Positions 9,310 to 17,190 of a DNA stretch of 64,000 nucleotides are shown in pieces. The position numbers and the translations under genes were made by a program. How positions within the stretch are numbered: the first letter of the stretch is position 1; the number at the start of each line of letters is the position of its first letter. The notes under the pieces were generated by a model. It saw nothing but the letters and a program-made list of their open reading frames with translations. It was not told where the DNA came from and ran no database searches. The DNA comes from Alphaproteobacteria bacterium (GTDB lineage Bacteria; Pseudomonadota; Alphaproteobacteria; Micavibrionales; Micavibrionaceae), in contig QKCR01000041.1 in assembly GCA_003245575.1 (NCBI GenBank), forward strand, positions 1 to 64,000. The letters run 5' to 3'.

Positions 9310-9684
9310 ATGAGAACCTGCCTAGTTGTTGATGATAGCCGCGTCGTCAGAAAAGTTGCCCGTCGTATTCTTGAAGACCTTCACTTCAATTGCGAAGAAG
9401 CCGAAGACGGTCAACAAGCCTATGAATATTGTGCAACAGCAATGCCGGAAGTCATTCTGCTGGACTGGAATATGCCGGTTATGAGTGGTATCGAATTTTT
9501 GGAAAAACTCCGCCAGATGCCTTCAGGAGATTCTCCACGCGTCGTATTCTGCACCACAGAAAATGATATGTCTCATATCCAGCGCGCAATGATGGCCGGA
9601 GCCAATGAATATATTATGAAGCCCTTTGATACGGATATTATTAAATCAAAATTCATTCAGATCGGCTTGATCGACGAAGAATAA
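9310..9684 (+). CDS. cheY: Chemotaxis response regulator CheY
   Basis: A single-domain receiver of 124 residues starting TCLVVDDSRVVRKVARRIL, with phosphoacceptor aspartate in VILLDWNMPVMSG, the threonine in VVFCTTEND and lysine in NEYIMKPFD. There is no output domain, as expected for a protein that carries the phosphoryl signal from CheA to the motility machinery. AGGAGAG lies a few bases before the ATG. It is 85 bases downstream of cheW within the same directional cluster. No flagellar genes are in the window, so the target (flagellar switch or pili) is not shown. Confidence 0.93.
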   Translation: MRTCLVVDDSRVVRKVARRILEDLHFNCEEAEDGQQAYEYCATAMPEVILLDWNMPVMSGIEFLEKLRQMPSGDSPRVVFCTTENDMSHIQRAMMAGANEYIMKPFDTDIIKSKFIQIGLIDEE

Positions 9685-9757
9685 GAACCTTCTTTCGCGT
9701 AATAGACCTGCTCTAAAAAGATAATATCTACAACAAAACAATACGGGCTCAGCACAT

Positions 9758-10948
9758 ATGCCACACTCCTCGACAACGCCTCTGAAAGTTATGATCGTTG
9801 ATGATTCTGCGGTCATACGAGGATTTTTGGGAAAGATGTTGGAATCTGAGCCCGCTTTTGAAGTCCTAAGCACGGCCGCCAACGGCCAAAGCGCCGTTAC
9901 AAACCTCCAACGCCAACGTCACGATCTGATTCTTTTGGACGTTGAAATGCCTGTTATGGACGGATTGACCGCCATACCACTTCTGATGCAAGCCCAACCT
10001 GACATCAAGATCATCATGTGCTCGACCTTGACCACAGAGAACGCAGAAACAACCATGCGCGCTTTGGCACTCGGCGCGGTAGATTGCATTGCTAAGCCAA
10101 GCACAACTCAAGACATTTATGCAAAAGACACATTTCGCAATATCCTCACGCATACTCTGCGCGGGATCGGCGGCATCAGCCAGAACAAAGCCCCGACACC
10201 ACAGCCTCAGCAGGAAAAACCGCAAGCTCGGGATAATGCTGCCCCACGCAGAACACTTAGAGAATCATCCCCGACACCGACAAACGCGCCCCAAACCACA
10301 CAAGAGCATGTCTCGATAGACAGATCGAAAAAGACATTCACTTTACGTCCGTCCAATCAGGGCTACACAGGGAAACCGGAAATTCTGGTTATCGGCAGCT
10401 CGACAGGGGGGCCGAATGCCCTATTCGAACTGATCCCACACCTCAAAGGGGTACAAATCCCGATCATTATCACCCAGCATATGCCGCCGACTTTTACACG
10501 CATTCTGGCTGAACATATTGAACAACAAACAGGCGTTAAAGCCGTTGAAGGCGCAGAAGGCATGCCCCTTCTACCGGGACGCGTGCATATCGCACCGGGT
10601 GGCTATCATATGCAATTAAAGAAAAACGGCCCATCAACCGTGATTACGCTTAATGACGGTCCGATGGAAAATTTCTGCCGTCCGGCAGTAGACCCGATGT
10701 TCCGATCTGCTGTCAAAATCTACGGGGAGAAAATTATGGCTGTTATTCTGACAGGCATGGGGCAAGATGGAATGCTCGGCGCCCGTGATGTTGTTGCCGC
10801 AGGCGGTCGCGTCATCGCTCAGGATGAAGCCACAAGTATTGTTTGGGGAATGCCCGGAGCCGTCGCACTTGACGGAAGCTGCTCCGCGGTCCTCCCCTTA
10901 AAAGAAATCGGCCCTTGGCTACGTAAATCGTCCTTGCGTTTAGCTTAG
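9758..10948 (+). CDS. cheB: Protein-glutamate methylesterase CheB
   Basis: The 396-residue protein has an N-terminal receiver (VMIVDDSAVIRGFLGKML, acceptor aspartate in LILLDVEMPVMDG, lysine in CIAKPS), a Pro/Gln-rich linker near residues 145-200, and the C-terminal methylesterase. The esterase triad is visible as the serine in IGSSTGGPNAL, histidine in ITQHMPPTF and aspartate in GMGQDGMLGA; the tail WGMPGAV is also typical. It demethylates receptor glutamates during adaptation and opposes CheR, whose gene follows by 20 bases. The start has no strong ribosome-binding site, so coupling to upstream translation is possible. Confidence 0.95.
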   Translation: MPHSSTTPLKVMIVDDSAVIRGFLGKMLESEPAFEVLSTAANGQSAVTNLQRQRHDLILLDVEMPVMDGLTAIPLLMQAQPDIKIIMCSTLTTENAETTMRALALGAVDCIAKPSTTQDIYAKDTFRNILTHTLRGIGGISQNKAPTPQPQQEKPQARDNAAPRRTLRESSPTPTNAPQTTQEHVSIDRSKKTFTLRPSNQGYTGKPEILVIGSSTGGPNALFELIPHLKGVQIPIIITQHMPPTFTRILAEHIEQQTGVKAVEGAEGMPLLPGRVHIAPGGYHMQLKKNGPSTVITLNDGPMENFCRPAVDPMFRSAVKIYGEKIMAVILTGMGQDGMLGARDVVAAGGRVIAQDEATSIVWGMPGAVALDGSCSAVLPLKEIGPWLRKSSLRLA

Positions 10949-10968
10949 GGAAAAGGATAATAGCACCC

Positions 10969-11868
10969 ATGAAAATTTCTGATTTTGAACTTTATAAATC
11001 TCTTCTGTACGAAAAATCCGGTCTAGTCATAACACCGGACAAATCCTATTTGCTCGATTCCCGCCTGACGCCGATTGCCAAAAAATGGAACTTTGCGTCT
11101 TTGGAAGCTATGACCCTGCAATTGCGGGCCATTCCTGATAACAAGCTGATTAAAGACATCGTAGAAGCCATGACGACGAATGAAACGTCATTCTTCCGCG
11201 ATACAAAACCATTCCAGATTTTTCAGGAAACCATCCTTCCCGTCCTTCTGGAAAAAAGAAAAATCAAGAAAACCATTCGTATCTGGTGCGCAGCCTGTTC
11301 AAGCGGGCAAGAACCTTATTCGTTGGCTATGATTCTGAAAGAGAAGGAAGCCCTTCTCAAAGGCTGGCGCTTTGAAATCATGGCAACAGATATTTCCGAC
11401 GACATTCTGGATCAAGCCAAACGCGCAAGCTATACACAATTTGAAGTCCAGCGCGGACTACCCATTCAATATCTGATGAAATATTTCATGCAGATCGGCG
11501 AAACATGGCAGTTGAAAGACGAAATTCGGAATATGGTTCGTTATTCCAACTTCAACTTACTGGACCCGATGTCCCGTTTGGGTTCCTTCGACATCATCTT
11601 TTGTCGGAACGTTCTGATCTACTTTGATGAGAAAACCAAAGGCGACATTTTGAACAGAATGTCCACTCAATTGGAAAATGACGGTTTCTTGCTTCTCGGC
11701 GGGGCCGAGACAGTATTGGGTATTACGGACAAGTTCCAACCCAATCCGGAAAAGCGTGGGCTATATGTCAAAACACAACCAAAAACCGATACGCCGTCGG
11801 CAACGGGATCAGGCTCTTCGACAAGTAGCACATCAAGTTTCACATCCGGACTTTTCAAACGCACATAA
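10969..11868 (+). CDS. cheR: Chemotaxis protein methyltransferase CheR
   Basis: CheR methylates receptor glutamates with S-adenosylmethionine. The 299 residues include the helical N-terminal domain (FELYKSLLYEKSGL, ETSFFRDTKPF) and the methyltransferase domain with the SAM motif IWCAACSSGQEPYSLAM, the acidic strand IMATDISDD and FDIIFCRNVLIYFD. After about residue 272 there is a Ser/Thr/Gly-rich tail of roughly 25 residues that is not part of the enzyme fold. It is the last gene of cheAWYBR; purH starts 45 bases after its stop with no transcription terminator between them. Confidence 0.95.
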   Translation: MKISDFELYKSLLYEKSGLVITPDKSYLLDSRLTPIAKKWNFASLEAMTLQLRAIPDNKLIKDIVEAMTTNETSFFRDTKPFQIFQETILPVLLEKRKIKKTIRIWCAACSSGQEPYSLAMILKEKEALLKGWRFEIMATDISDDILDQAKRASYTQFEVQRGLPIQYLMKYFMQIGETWQLKDEIRNMVRYSNFNLLDPMSRLGSFDIIFCRNVLIYFDEKTKGDILNRMSTQLENDGFLLLGGAETVLGITDKFQPNPEKRGLYVKTQPKTDTPSATGSGSSTSSTSSFTSGLFKRT

Positions 11869-11871
11869 TAT

Positions 11872-11924
11872 GCTACAAACGGGCTGCATTACTTAATCAA
11901 GGAGTAGCCCGTTATGTCTGTAGC
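11872..11924 (+). promoter_or_regulatory. Extended hairpin enclosing the purH ribosome-binding site and start codon
   Basis: AACGGGCT (11878-11885) pairs perfectly with AGCCCGTT (11906-11913), and directly outside it GCTACA (11872-11877) pairs with TGTAGC (11919-11924). The inner 20-base loop carries the AAGGAG ribosome-binding site, and the 5-base bulge ATGTC holds the purH start codon. There is no T-run, so this is not an intrinsic terminator for cheR. The arrangement suggests control of translation initiation of purH. Confidence 0.6.
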
Positions 11925-13500
11925 CGCAAAACCCCGTTCGACCCCTCGCCCTGACCGTGTCAAAGTGACAACAGCCCTGCTGTCTGTCTCGGATAAAAGC
12001 GGCTTGATAGAACTGGCAAAAGCCCTAAGCACGGCAGGCGTTAAACTCCTCTCGACAGGCGGCACATCCAAAGCCATCCGCGAAGCAGGCTTAGATGTTA
12101 CAGATGTGTCAGAACACACTGGCTTTCCTGAAATCATGGACGGTCGCGTTAAAACGCTCCATCCGAAAGTCCATGGAGGACTTCTTGCGCGCCGTGATGA
12201 TACAGACCATATAAAAGCCATGACAGAACAAGGGATCGGAGCAATCGACCTGTTGGTCGTCAATCTTTACCCGTTCAGAGAGACAGTCGCAAACGGTGCG
12301 GACTATGATAATTGTGTCGAGAATATCGACATCGGCGGACCGGCAATGCTCCGTGCTGCTGCCAAAAACCACGACTTTGTGACAGTCGTCACAGACCCGT
12401 CAGACTACACAACCATTGCTGAAGAAATCGCATCCGGCGGAACAACTTTCAAAACGCGCCAACGCTTGGCGGCAAAAACCTACGCCGCAACCGCCAGCTA
12501 CGATGCCGCAATTTCCGCATGGTTTGCCAAAGAGTTAGACGAAAGCTTTCCACAAACACTCTCCGTCTCGGCAACAAAAATCGACACGTTGCGTTACGGA
12601 GAAAACCCTCATCAACTCGCAGCCGTTTACGCTGACGGCTCAGGTCGAGCAGGCGTTGTCACTGCAAAACAGTTACAAGGGAAAGAACTTTCATACAACA
12701 ACTTGAATGACACCGATGCAGCCTTCGAACTGGTCTCGGAATTTGACAGCCCCGCTGTCGCAATTATCAAACACGCGAACCCATGCGGCGTGGCAACAGG
12801 TGCAGACATGATCTCTGCCTATAAAGACGCCCTTGCCTGTGACCCAGTCAGCGCGTTTGGCGGCATCATCGCTCTGAACCGCAAACTGGACGGTGCGACA
12901 GCAGAAGAAATTATAAAGATTTTCTCGGAAGTTATCATAGCCCCTGAAATTTCAGACGAGGCAAAGGCGATCCTTGCCGCCAAGAAAAATGTCCGCGTAC
13001 TAGAAACAGGAGGCATGGCCGATCCGAAACAAGCCCGCATGACGCTGAAAACAATTTCAGGCGGCTGGCTGTTACAAACAGCTGACAACGGTCACATCAC
13101 CGAAGCAGACCTGAGAGTCGTGACCAAGCGCGCCCCCACGGAACAGGAACTCAAAGACCTGCTTTTTGCCTTCCGCGTATGTAAACATGTCAAATCAAAC
13201 GCAATTATCTATGCCAAAGGCGGAAAAACAGTCGGCATCGGTGCAGGCCAGATGTCCCGTATTGATTCCAGCCGCATCGCGGCATGGAAGGCCAAGGAAG
13301 CGGGTACAGAGATCGAAGGCTCTGTCGTAGCCTCAGACGCGTTCTTCCCCTTCCCTGACGGCCTATTGGCAGCCGCCGACGCCGGCGCGACAGCCGTCAT
13401 CCAACCGGGCGGATCAATCAAGGATGACGACGTCATCAAAGCCGCAGATGAACGTGGATTGGCAATGGTATTAACAGGAATGCGCCACTTCAGGCATTAA
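11914..13500 (+). CDS. purH: Bifunctional AICAR transformylase / IMP cyclohydrolase
   Basis: PurH carries out the last two steps of IMP synthesis: formylation of AICAR and ring closure. The 528 residues cover both domains. The N-terminal cyclohydrolase (MGS-like) half contains [27 protein letters not shown] and [20 protein letters not shown]. The transformylase half contains [35 protein letters not shown], and [11 protein letters not shown], ending in [12 protein letters not shown]. The ATG follows AAGGAG by 12 bases and sits inside a potential hairpin. PurF, the first enzyme of the pathway, is also encoded in this window about 34 kb away on the other strand. Confidence 0.97.
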   Translation: MSVAAKPRSTPRPDRVKVTTALLSVSDKSGLIELAKALSTAGVKLLSTGGTSKAIREAGLDVTDVSEHTGFPEIMDGRVKTLHPKVHGGLLARRDDTDHIKAMTEQGIGAIDLLVVNLYPFRETVANGADYDNCVENIDIGGPAMLRAAAKNHDFVTVVTDPSDYTTIAEEIASGGTTFKTRQRLAAKTYAATASYDAAISAWFAKELDESFPQTLSVSATKIDTLRYGENPHQLAAVYADGSGRAGVVTAKQLQGKELSYNNLNDTDAAFELVSEFDSPAVAIIKHANPCGVATGADMISAYKDALACDPVSAFGGIIALNRKLDGATAEEIIKIFSEVIIAPEISDEAKAILAAKKNVRVLETGGMADPKQARMTLKTISGGWLLQTADNGHITEADLRVVTKRAPTEQELKDLLFAFRVCKHVKSNAIIYAKGGKTVGIGAGQMSRIDSSRIAAWKAKEAGTEIEGSVVASDAFFPFPDGLLAAADAGATAVIQPGGSIKDDDVIKAADERGLAMVLTGMRHFRH

Positions 13501-13603
13501 TTCTGTCCTAACTCCATTAAGACTTTCTTTACCCTTTTTTTATGGCATTACCTATCTAGGATCAGGTAGAATAGGAAAAAATTAAGAAGAAAGAGGGTGT
13601 AAA

Positions 13604-14818
13604 ATGGCGAGTTTCTGGAGTGATATTAAATCATCTTCCTCATACCAAACTTTGGTAAGAGCAATAGACGCCGCCCCACTGCCCTCAAATATCATCAATA
13701 GACTTATAGATTCAAACCATACTGCAAAAGTTATTAGAGATGGCCTAGTCGAAGGCACGGCTGAAACAATTGGTTACGGCTTAGGACTTCCGCAAACTTT
13801 ATATAAATTTTGGAAAGAACATGTTGACGGAGAGCGCTTTGAAGAGCCGCCGGAAAAGCAAGAATATTCTCCTGAATGGTTTAAAAGTCAGCTAATGGGA
13901 GAATATGAGGACAATCTCAGAATTTTAAGAAAAACTAGACCAGAACTTAGGCCCGGAACCTATGATGGATATATTCACGCTGGAGCCAGCTTTGTACCAC
14001 TCATAGGATCTGCTTTTATTCCTGGCGGCCAGGCCGCTGGCGCTTCGAAAGTAGGGCAAGTTATATCTTTCGTCGCCCCGAAACTTGGGGCAGTAGGCTT
14101 TGCTACAACTACAGCCACGGAAGGATATGAAGTTGCGGAGGAATACTTGGATTTTGGAGCAGCAACACAAGAACTGGTAGGATTTGGACTTCCCAATAAA
14201 CCTTCACCGCCACCTCAGGATAGTTTAACATCTAATCAAGCAAATAATATGGCACCAACGGCCACAGAACCGATCAAACCAGATGCCGCATCTTCAGCAC
14301 CTCTAGTTTCCCCCCCTAAGTCGCACGCGATCATTCTAGGTCTCACAATCGGGACCACACTTCAAGAAGATGGAGGAACGACGAAATTTGACACTGAAAA
14401 AACAACCCTGCTGCAAACGGAACTCGCAAATATGGGACGATACTCCCATAAGATAGACGGAATTGCAGGTAAACATACAATGAACGGGCTCGATTCTGCG
14501 ATAAAAGAGATAATTAAGCCAACCAGCCTAAGTGATGACATCAAATCTCTTTACAAGGACAAAATGGCAGAATTATCAAAAGACTTACGGAACAACCCTC
14601 CAAATGAATTTGCCTACGATCCGAGAGTAACTGCTTTTCAAGTATGCGGATACGCACTAGGTATTTATAATAAAAAGATTGATGGCCTGATGGGTCCATC
14701 AAGCATGAAAGCAGCCCAACTTATTGAAAATAAAGATTTTAGCGTAAACAACACGCAAGTTGCGGCAAGTCCGGCACCGCAACCACCAAAAGTAGAGCTT
14801 GCAACGATTGCACCATAA
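13604..14818 (+). CDS. Unknown protein with two C-terminal peptidoglycan-binding-like repeats
   Basis: No family is recognised for the whole 404-residue protein. The ATG is preceded by AGAGGG. The N-terminal 120 residues are polar and aromatic-rich. Residues about 125-190 form a Gly/Ala/Val-rich weakly hydrophobic stretch (SFVPLIGSAFIPGG, VISFVAPKLGAVGFAT) that could associate with membrane. A Pro/Thr/Ala-rich linker follows (about 205-240). The C-terminal part has two copies of a motif resembling the PG_binding_1 fold: HKIDGIAGKHTMNGL near 283-300 and KKIDGLMGPSSMKAA near 357-372, each preceded by a helix like LLQTELANMG or FQVCGYALG. No clear signal peptide is seen. First gene of a six-gene codirectional run; 105 bases separate it from the next. 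Confidence 0.8.
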   Translation: MASFWSDIKSSSSYQTLVRAIDAAPLPSNIINRLIDSNHTAKVIRDGLVEGTAETIGYGLGLPQTLYKFWKEHVDGERFEEPPEKQEYSPEWFKSQLMGEYEDNLRILRKTRPELRPGTYDGYIHAGASFVPLIGSAFIPGGQAAGASKVGQVISFVAPKLGAVGFATTTATEGYEVAEEYLDFGAATQELVGFGLPNKPSPPPQDSLTSNQANNMAPTATEPIKPDAASSAPLVSPPKSHAIILGLTIGTTLQEDGGTTKFDTEKTTLLQTELANMGRYSHKIDGIAGKHTMNGLDSAIKEIIKPTSLSDDIKSLYKDKMAELSKDLRNNPPNEFAYDPRVTAFQVCGYALGIYNKKIDGLMGPSSMKAAQLIENKDFSVNNTQVAASPAPQPPKVELATIAP

Positions 14819-14820
14819 GA

Positions 14821-14838
14821 GACATTTAAACAAATGTC
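14821..14838. other. Short perfect stem-loop
   Basis: GACATTT-AAAC-AAATGTC lies 2 bases after the stop codon of the preceding gene. It lacks a T-run, so it is at most a weak transcript-stabilising hairpin or a protein-binding inverted repeat; it is AT-rich and only 7 bp long. Confidence 0.35.
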
Positions 14839-14861
14839 GGACGATAGAGAACTATAAAAGT

Positions 14862-14891
14862 TTGCATTTTTCTATAGAGCTATGATAGAAT
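14862..14891 (+). promoter_or_regulatory. Candidate promoter for the 14.9 kb gene
   Basis: TTGCAT (14862-14867) and TAGAAT (14886-14891) are separated by 18 bases and lie about 30 bases before the start codon. The -10 element matches the sigma-70 consensus in five of six positions; the -35 is weak. The call is by eye only. Confidence 0.35.
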
Positions 14892-14923
14892 GCAATTAAC
14901 ATATAAAATAAGGAGTGTGTAAG

Positions 14924-16060
14924 ATGGGGTTAGTTAGCAAGCTAAAAGCTGCATATAAAGCATTTAAAGAGGGCGACGCCATCAGGAAAGGCGTGCGCGC
15001 AGCCGCATACACAGCCGAGGAGATAACGCCTGAGATAGCAAAAATTCACGATAAGCAACGCGTACTTGTGGAAGGCATTGAAGCTGCCTTGAACCCAAGG
15101 AACAAAACGCTCGGAGAATCTGCAAAGGAAGCCGCATCGAGTGTAGGAAACTTAAGAAAAGGCACAGGGCCTAATTTATCAGGAGCGGCGAATAGCGCAG
15201 CATCTAAGCAAGATACAATAGCAGAAGCAACAAAAGAACTCAGACAGCACATCTCCTCAGAGGACTATGGTAAATTAAAGTTAATGGAAGGAGATCTAAA
15301 GCCTCAAGAAGCGCTAGATGCTCTTTACTCTGGCTACAGAATTTCTCCGGAAAGTTTCAGAGCGTTAAACAAACAACTTTCCACAGGTACCCTCGTCCCA
15401 ACATCCGGTCTGAAGAAAGCAGCCATAGTTGGTGCAGTCGCTGTAGCTTCTGCGGGAATATATAATGGACTAGAATCTCAATCAGACCAAAACGACAATA
15501 ACCTCAGTTTTGGTGAACGTATTGTGTACAATGGCAAAAAGTTCTGGATGGGCATTACAGGATACGGACAAGATACTTGGGTTACAAACGCACTGAACAA
15601 AAACCCAGGCGACAGGATCGCCGTAGCATTAAAAGGGAACATAGATAAAAATATTGCTGACGCGCAAGAATCAGGACAAACAAAAGCTGATACCAACAGA
15701 GCACTTCAAGTTGCTCGAGCAAATGAGGGGTCTGTTAATGTTGCCCAACAAGTAGGAACCGCATTCCTGACCGGAGTGCCTCAGGTAGGTGTTGATAGTG
15801 CAGCCTCAAAATTCGGAGCACTTATTAAGTCTCAAGGTGCGGCTTTGACTGCTGAGAAAATAACCGAGTACGAAACTGCCTTTAGAGGTATTCTGCGAGA
15901 ACAAATTGACCAAAATAAAGATTCTATGTTACAGCCAGCAGAAGCAAAAGGCTTGGCGTCATCAGATAGCTTTATTAAGCTAATTGAGGGATTGCCGATA
16001 AATGAGCAACAAAAAGCTTATGTAGCAAGCCAAACCCTTGCTATGACAGGATATAAGTAA
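14924..16060 (+). CDS. Unknown single-pass membrane protein with EF-hand-like loop
   Basis: The start is the ATG at 14924, set by AAGGAG 8 bases upstream. The 378 residues fall into a basic, helical N-terminal half (MGLVSKLKAAYKAFKEGD...), one hydrophobic segment near 164-182 (AAIVGAVAVASAGIY), and a C-terminal half of about 195 residues beginning with an aromatic patch (ERIVYNGKKFWMGITGYG). Near the C-terminus residues 329-340 read DQNKDSMLQPAE, which fits the calcium-binding EF-hand loop at positions 1, 3, 5, 8 and 12; position 6 is Ser instead of Gly. Positive charge before the membrane segment suggests N-in, C-out. No family recognised. Gene 3 of the run starts 49 bases later. Confidence 0.78.
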   Translation: MGLVSKLKAAYKAFKEGDAIRKGVRAAAYTAEEITPEIAKIHDKQRVLVEGIEAALNPRNKTLGESAKEAASSVGNLRKGTGPNLSGAANSAASKQDTIAEATKELRQHISSEDYGKLKLMEGDLKPQEALDALYSGYRISPESFRALNKQLSTGTLVPTSGLKKAAIVGAVAVASAGIYNGLESQSDQNDNNLSFGERIVYNGKKFWMGITGYGQDTWVTNALNKNPGDRIAVALKGNIDKNIADAQESGQTKADTNRALQVARANEGSVNVAQQVGTAFLTGVPQVGVDSAASKFGALIKSQGAALTAEKITEYETAFRGILREQIDQNKDSMLQPAEAKGLASSDSFIKLIEGLPINEQQKAYVASQTLAMTGYK

Positions 16061-16108
16061 GCCACACAGAATATTTATATATAGAGATTACACATAAGAG
16101 AGGGCAAA

Positions 16109-16972
16109 ATGGCTACAGGTAATCAAACATCTACAGCAGGCGCTGCAGGAGTGCAGAACGAACAAGAACTTGCCTTACAGGGTCTGTTCAAATCGATTGC
16201 ACAAATCGATCCGAATTCGCCTGAAGCTGCGGTAGAAATGATGCGTCTGTTTGAGGGCTATTACAAACAGACCGGTAATATGCAACTCGCTGAGAACGTA
16301 AACCAAGTTCTCAAAAAAGCACAGGAAGGTAAATTAGATCTTCGTAAAGCGTTTGGCGACTCTACGCTTGAAATATGGAAGCTAGCGAGAACAACCGAGC
16401 AAAAACTTCAAGAAAAAGATCAAAGTCAATATCTGGATGCTTACTATGGCACGCAACAACAACGCTTGTCAGCTGAACTTGATGTTCAAACAATGGTAAT
16501 CAAAGGTGCAGCCGGAGGTTACAAGCTTCTGGCAATGATAGGGTCTATCCTATCAGCTATTCCTGGCTTGGAACAAATCGGCAAGGATTTGGTCCAATCC
16601 TCCATCCAAGCATCAAAAGAGCTGAAAGTTGACAAGATAGAAGAAGATGCCATCCGTCAATCTGACCGCGAGAACGCTAAAAAACCAAAAATCGGCGAAG
16701 TCACTGCTGAAGATGCCGGAAAGAAAGCAGATGCAATCATAGCTCAAATTATGAATGATGCTAAGATCGTTGGTGAATCAAGAGGCTCACAACGCGCTAG
16801 CGGAGGAACCAATCCGGATGCCCCACAGCAAACGCCTTTTAGTGCAAACGGGACTACAGCAACGACACCAGCAGCAGCCAGTGGCACACCTGCACCTACA
16901 CCTGCTGCAGATAAACCTGCGATTTGCAACACATCTTTCGGCAGCAAAATGCCCGAATGCCAGCCTAGCTGA
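16109..16972 (+). CDS. Unknown helical protein, third gene of the 13.6-23.1 kb cluster
   Basis: The 287-residue product is not recognised. It has GAGAGGG before the ATG. The first 130 residues are helical and polar (LFKSIAQIDPNSPEAAVEMMRLFEGYYKQ), then a moderately hydrophobic stretch around 132-160 (GAAGGYKLLAMIGSILSAIPGL), another charged helical part, and an Ala/Pro/Thr-rich tail that ends in a short segment with two cysteines (ICNTSFGSKMPECQPS). The tail's cysteine pair recalls the C-terminus of the next gene's product, which also ends with two close cysteines. No signal peptide. An intrinsic terminator follows at 17008, so this gene closes the first transcription block of the cluster. 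Confidence 0.75.
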   Translation: MATGNQTSTAGAAGVQNEQELALQGLFKSIAQIDPNSPEAAVEMMRLFEGYYKQTGNMQLAENVNQVLKKAQEGKLDLRKAFGDSTLEIWKLARTTEQKLQEKDQSQYLDAYYGTQQQRLSAELDVQTMVIKGAAGGYKLLAMIGSILSAIPGLEQIGKDLVQSSIQASKELKVDKIEEDAIRQSDRENAKKPKIGEVTAEDAGKKADAIIAQIMNDAKIVGESRGSQRASGGTNPDAPQQTPFSANGTTATTPAAASGTPAPTPAADKPAICNTSFGSKMPECQPS

Positions 16973-17007
16973 TCAAGGTAATCGCAAGAAACAGGTCCTT
17001 TAGCTTA

Positions 17008-17029
17008 AACCGCCTCAAGGCGGTTTTTT
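17008..17029 (+). terminator. Rho-independent terminator
   Basis: AACCGCC (17008-17014), loop TCAA, GGCGGTT (17019-17025) and a run of T to 17029. It separates the first three genes of the unknown cluster from the last three. Confidence 0.9.
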
Positions 17030-17190
17030 CTATATCGCAAAAGCTTGCAAAATATGACGAAAATATGGCATGATATGTGCGTTCGAGACATAATACTAGG
17101 CAACACGCACCAGAAAAAGCGGATAAAAAGAGATTGCCAGAAATTCCGAACAAACGGCATTAGAGTGAAAGATAAATAGAGGGTAGTGTC

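Noticed and set aside
11878-11913. Inverted repeat read as a terminator after cheR
   Set aside because: There is no T-run, the loop holds a ribosome-binding site, and the stem continues around the purH start codon.
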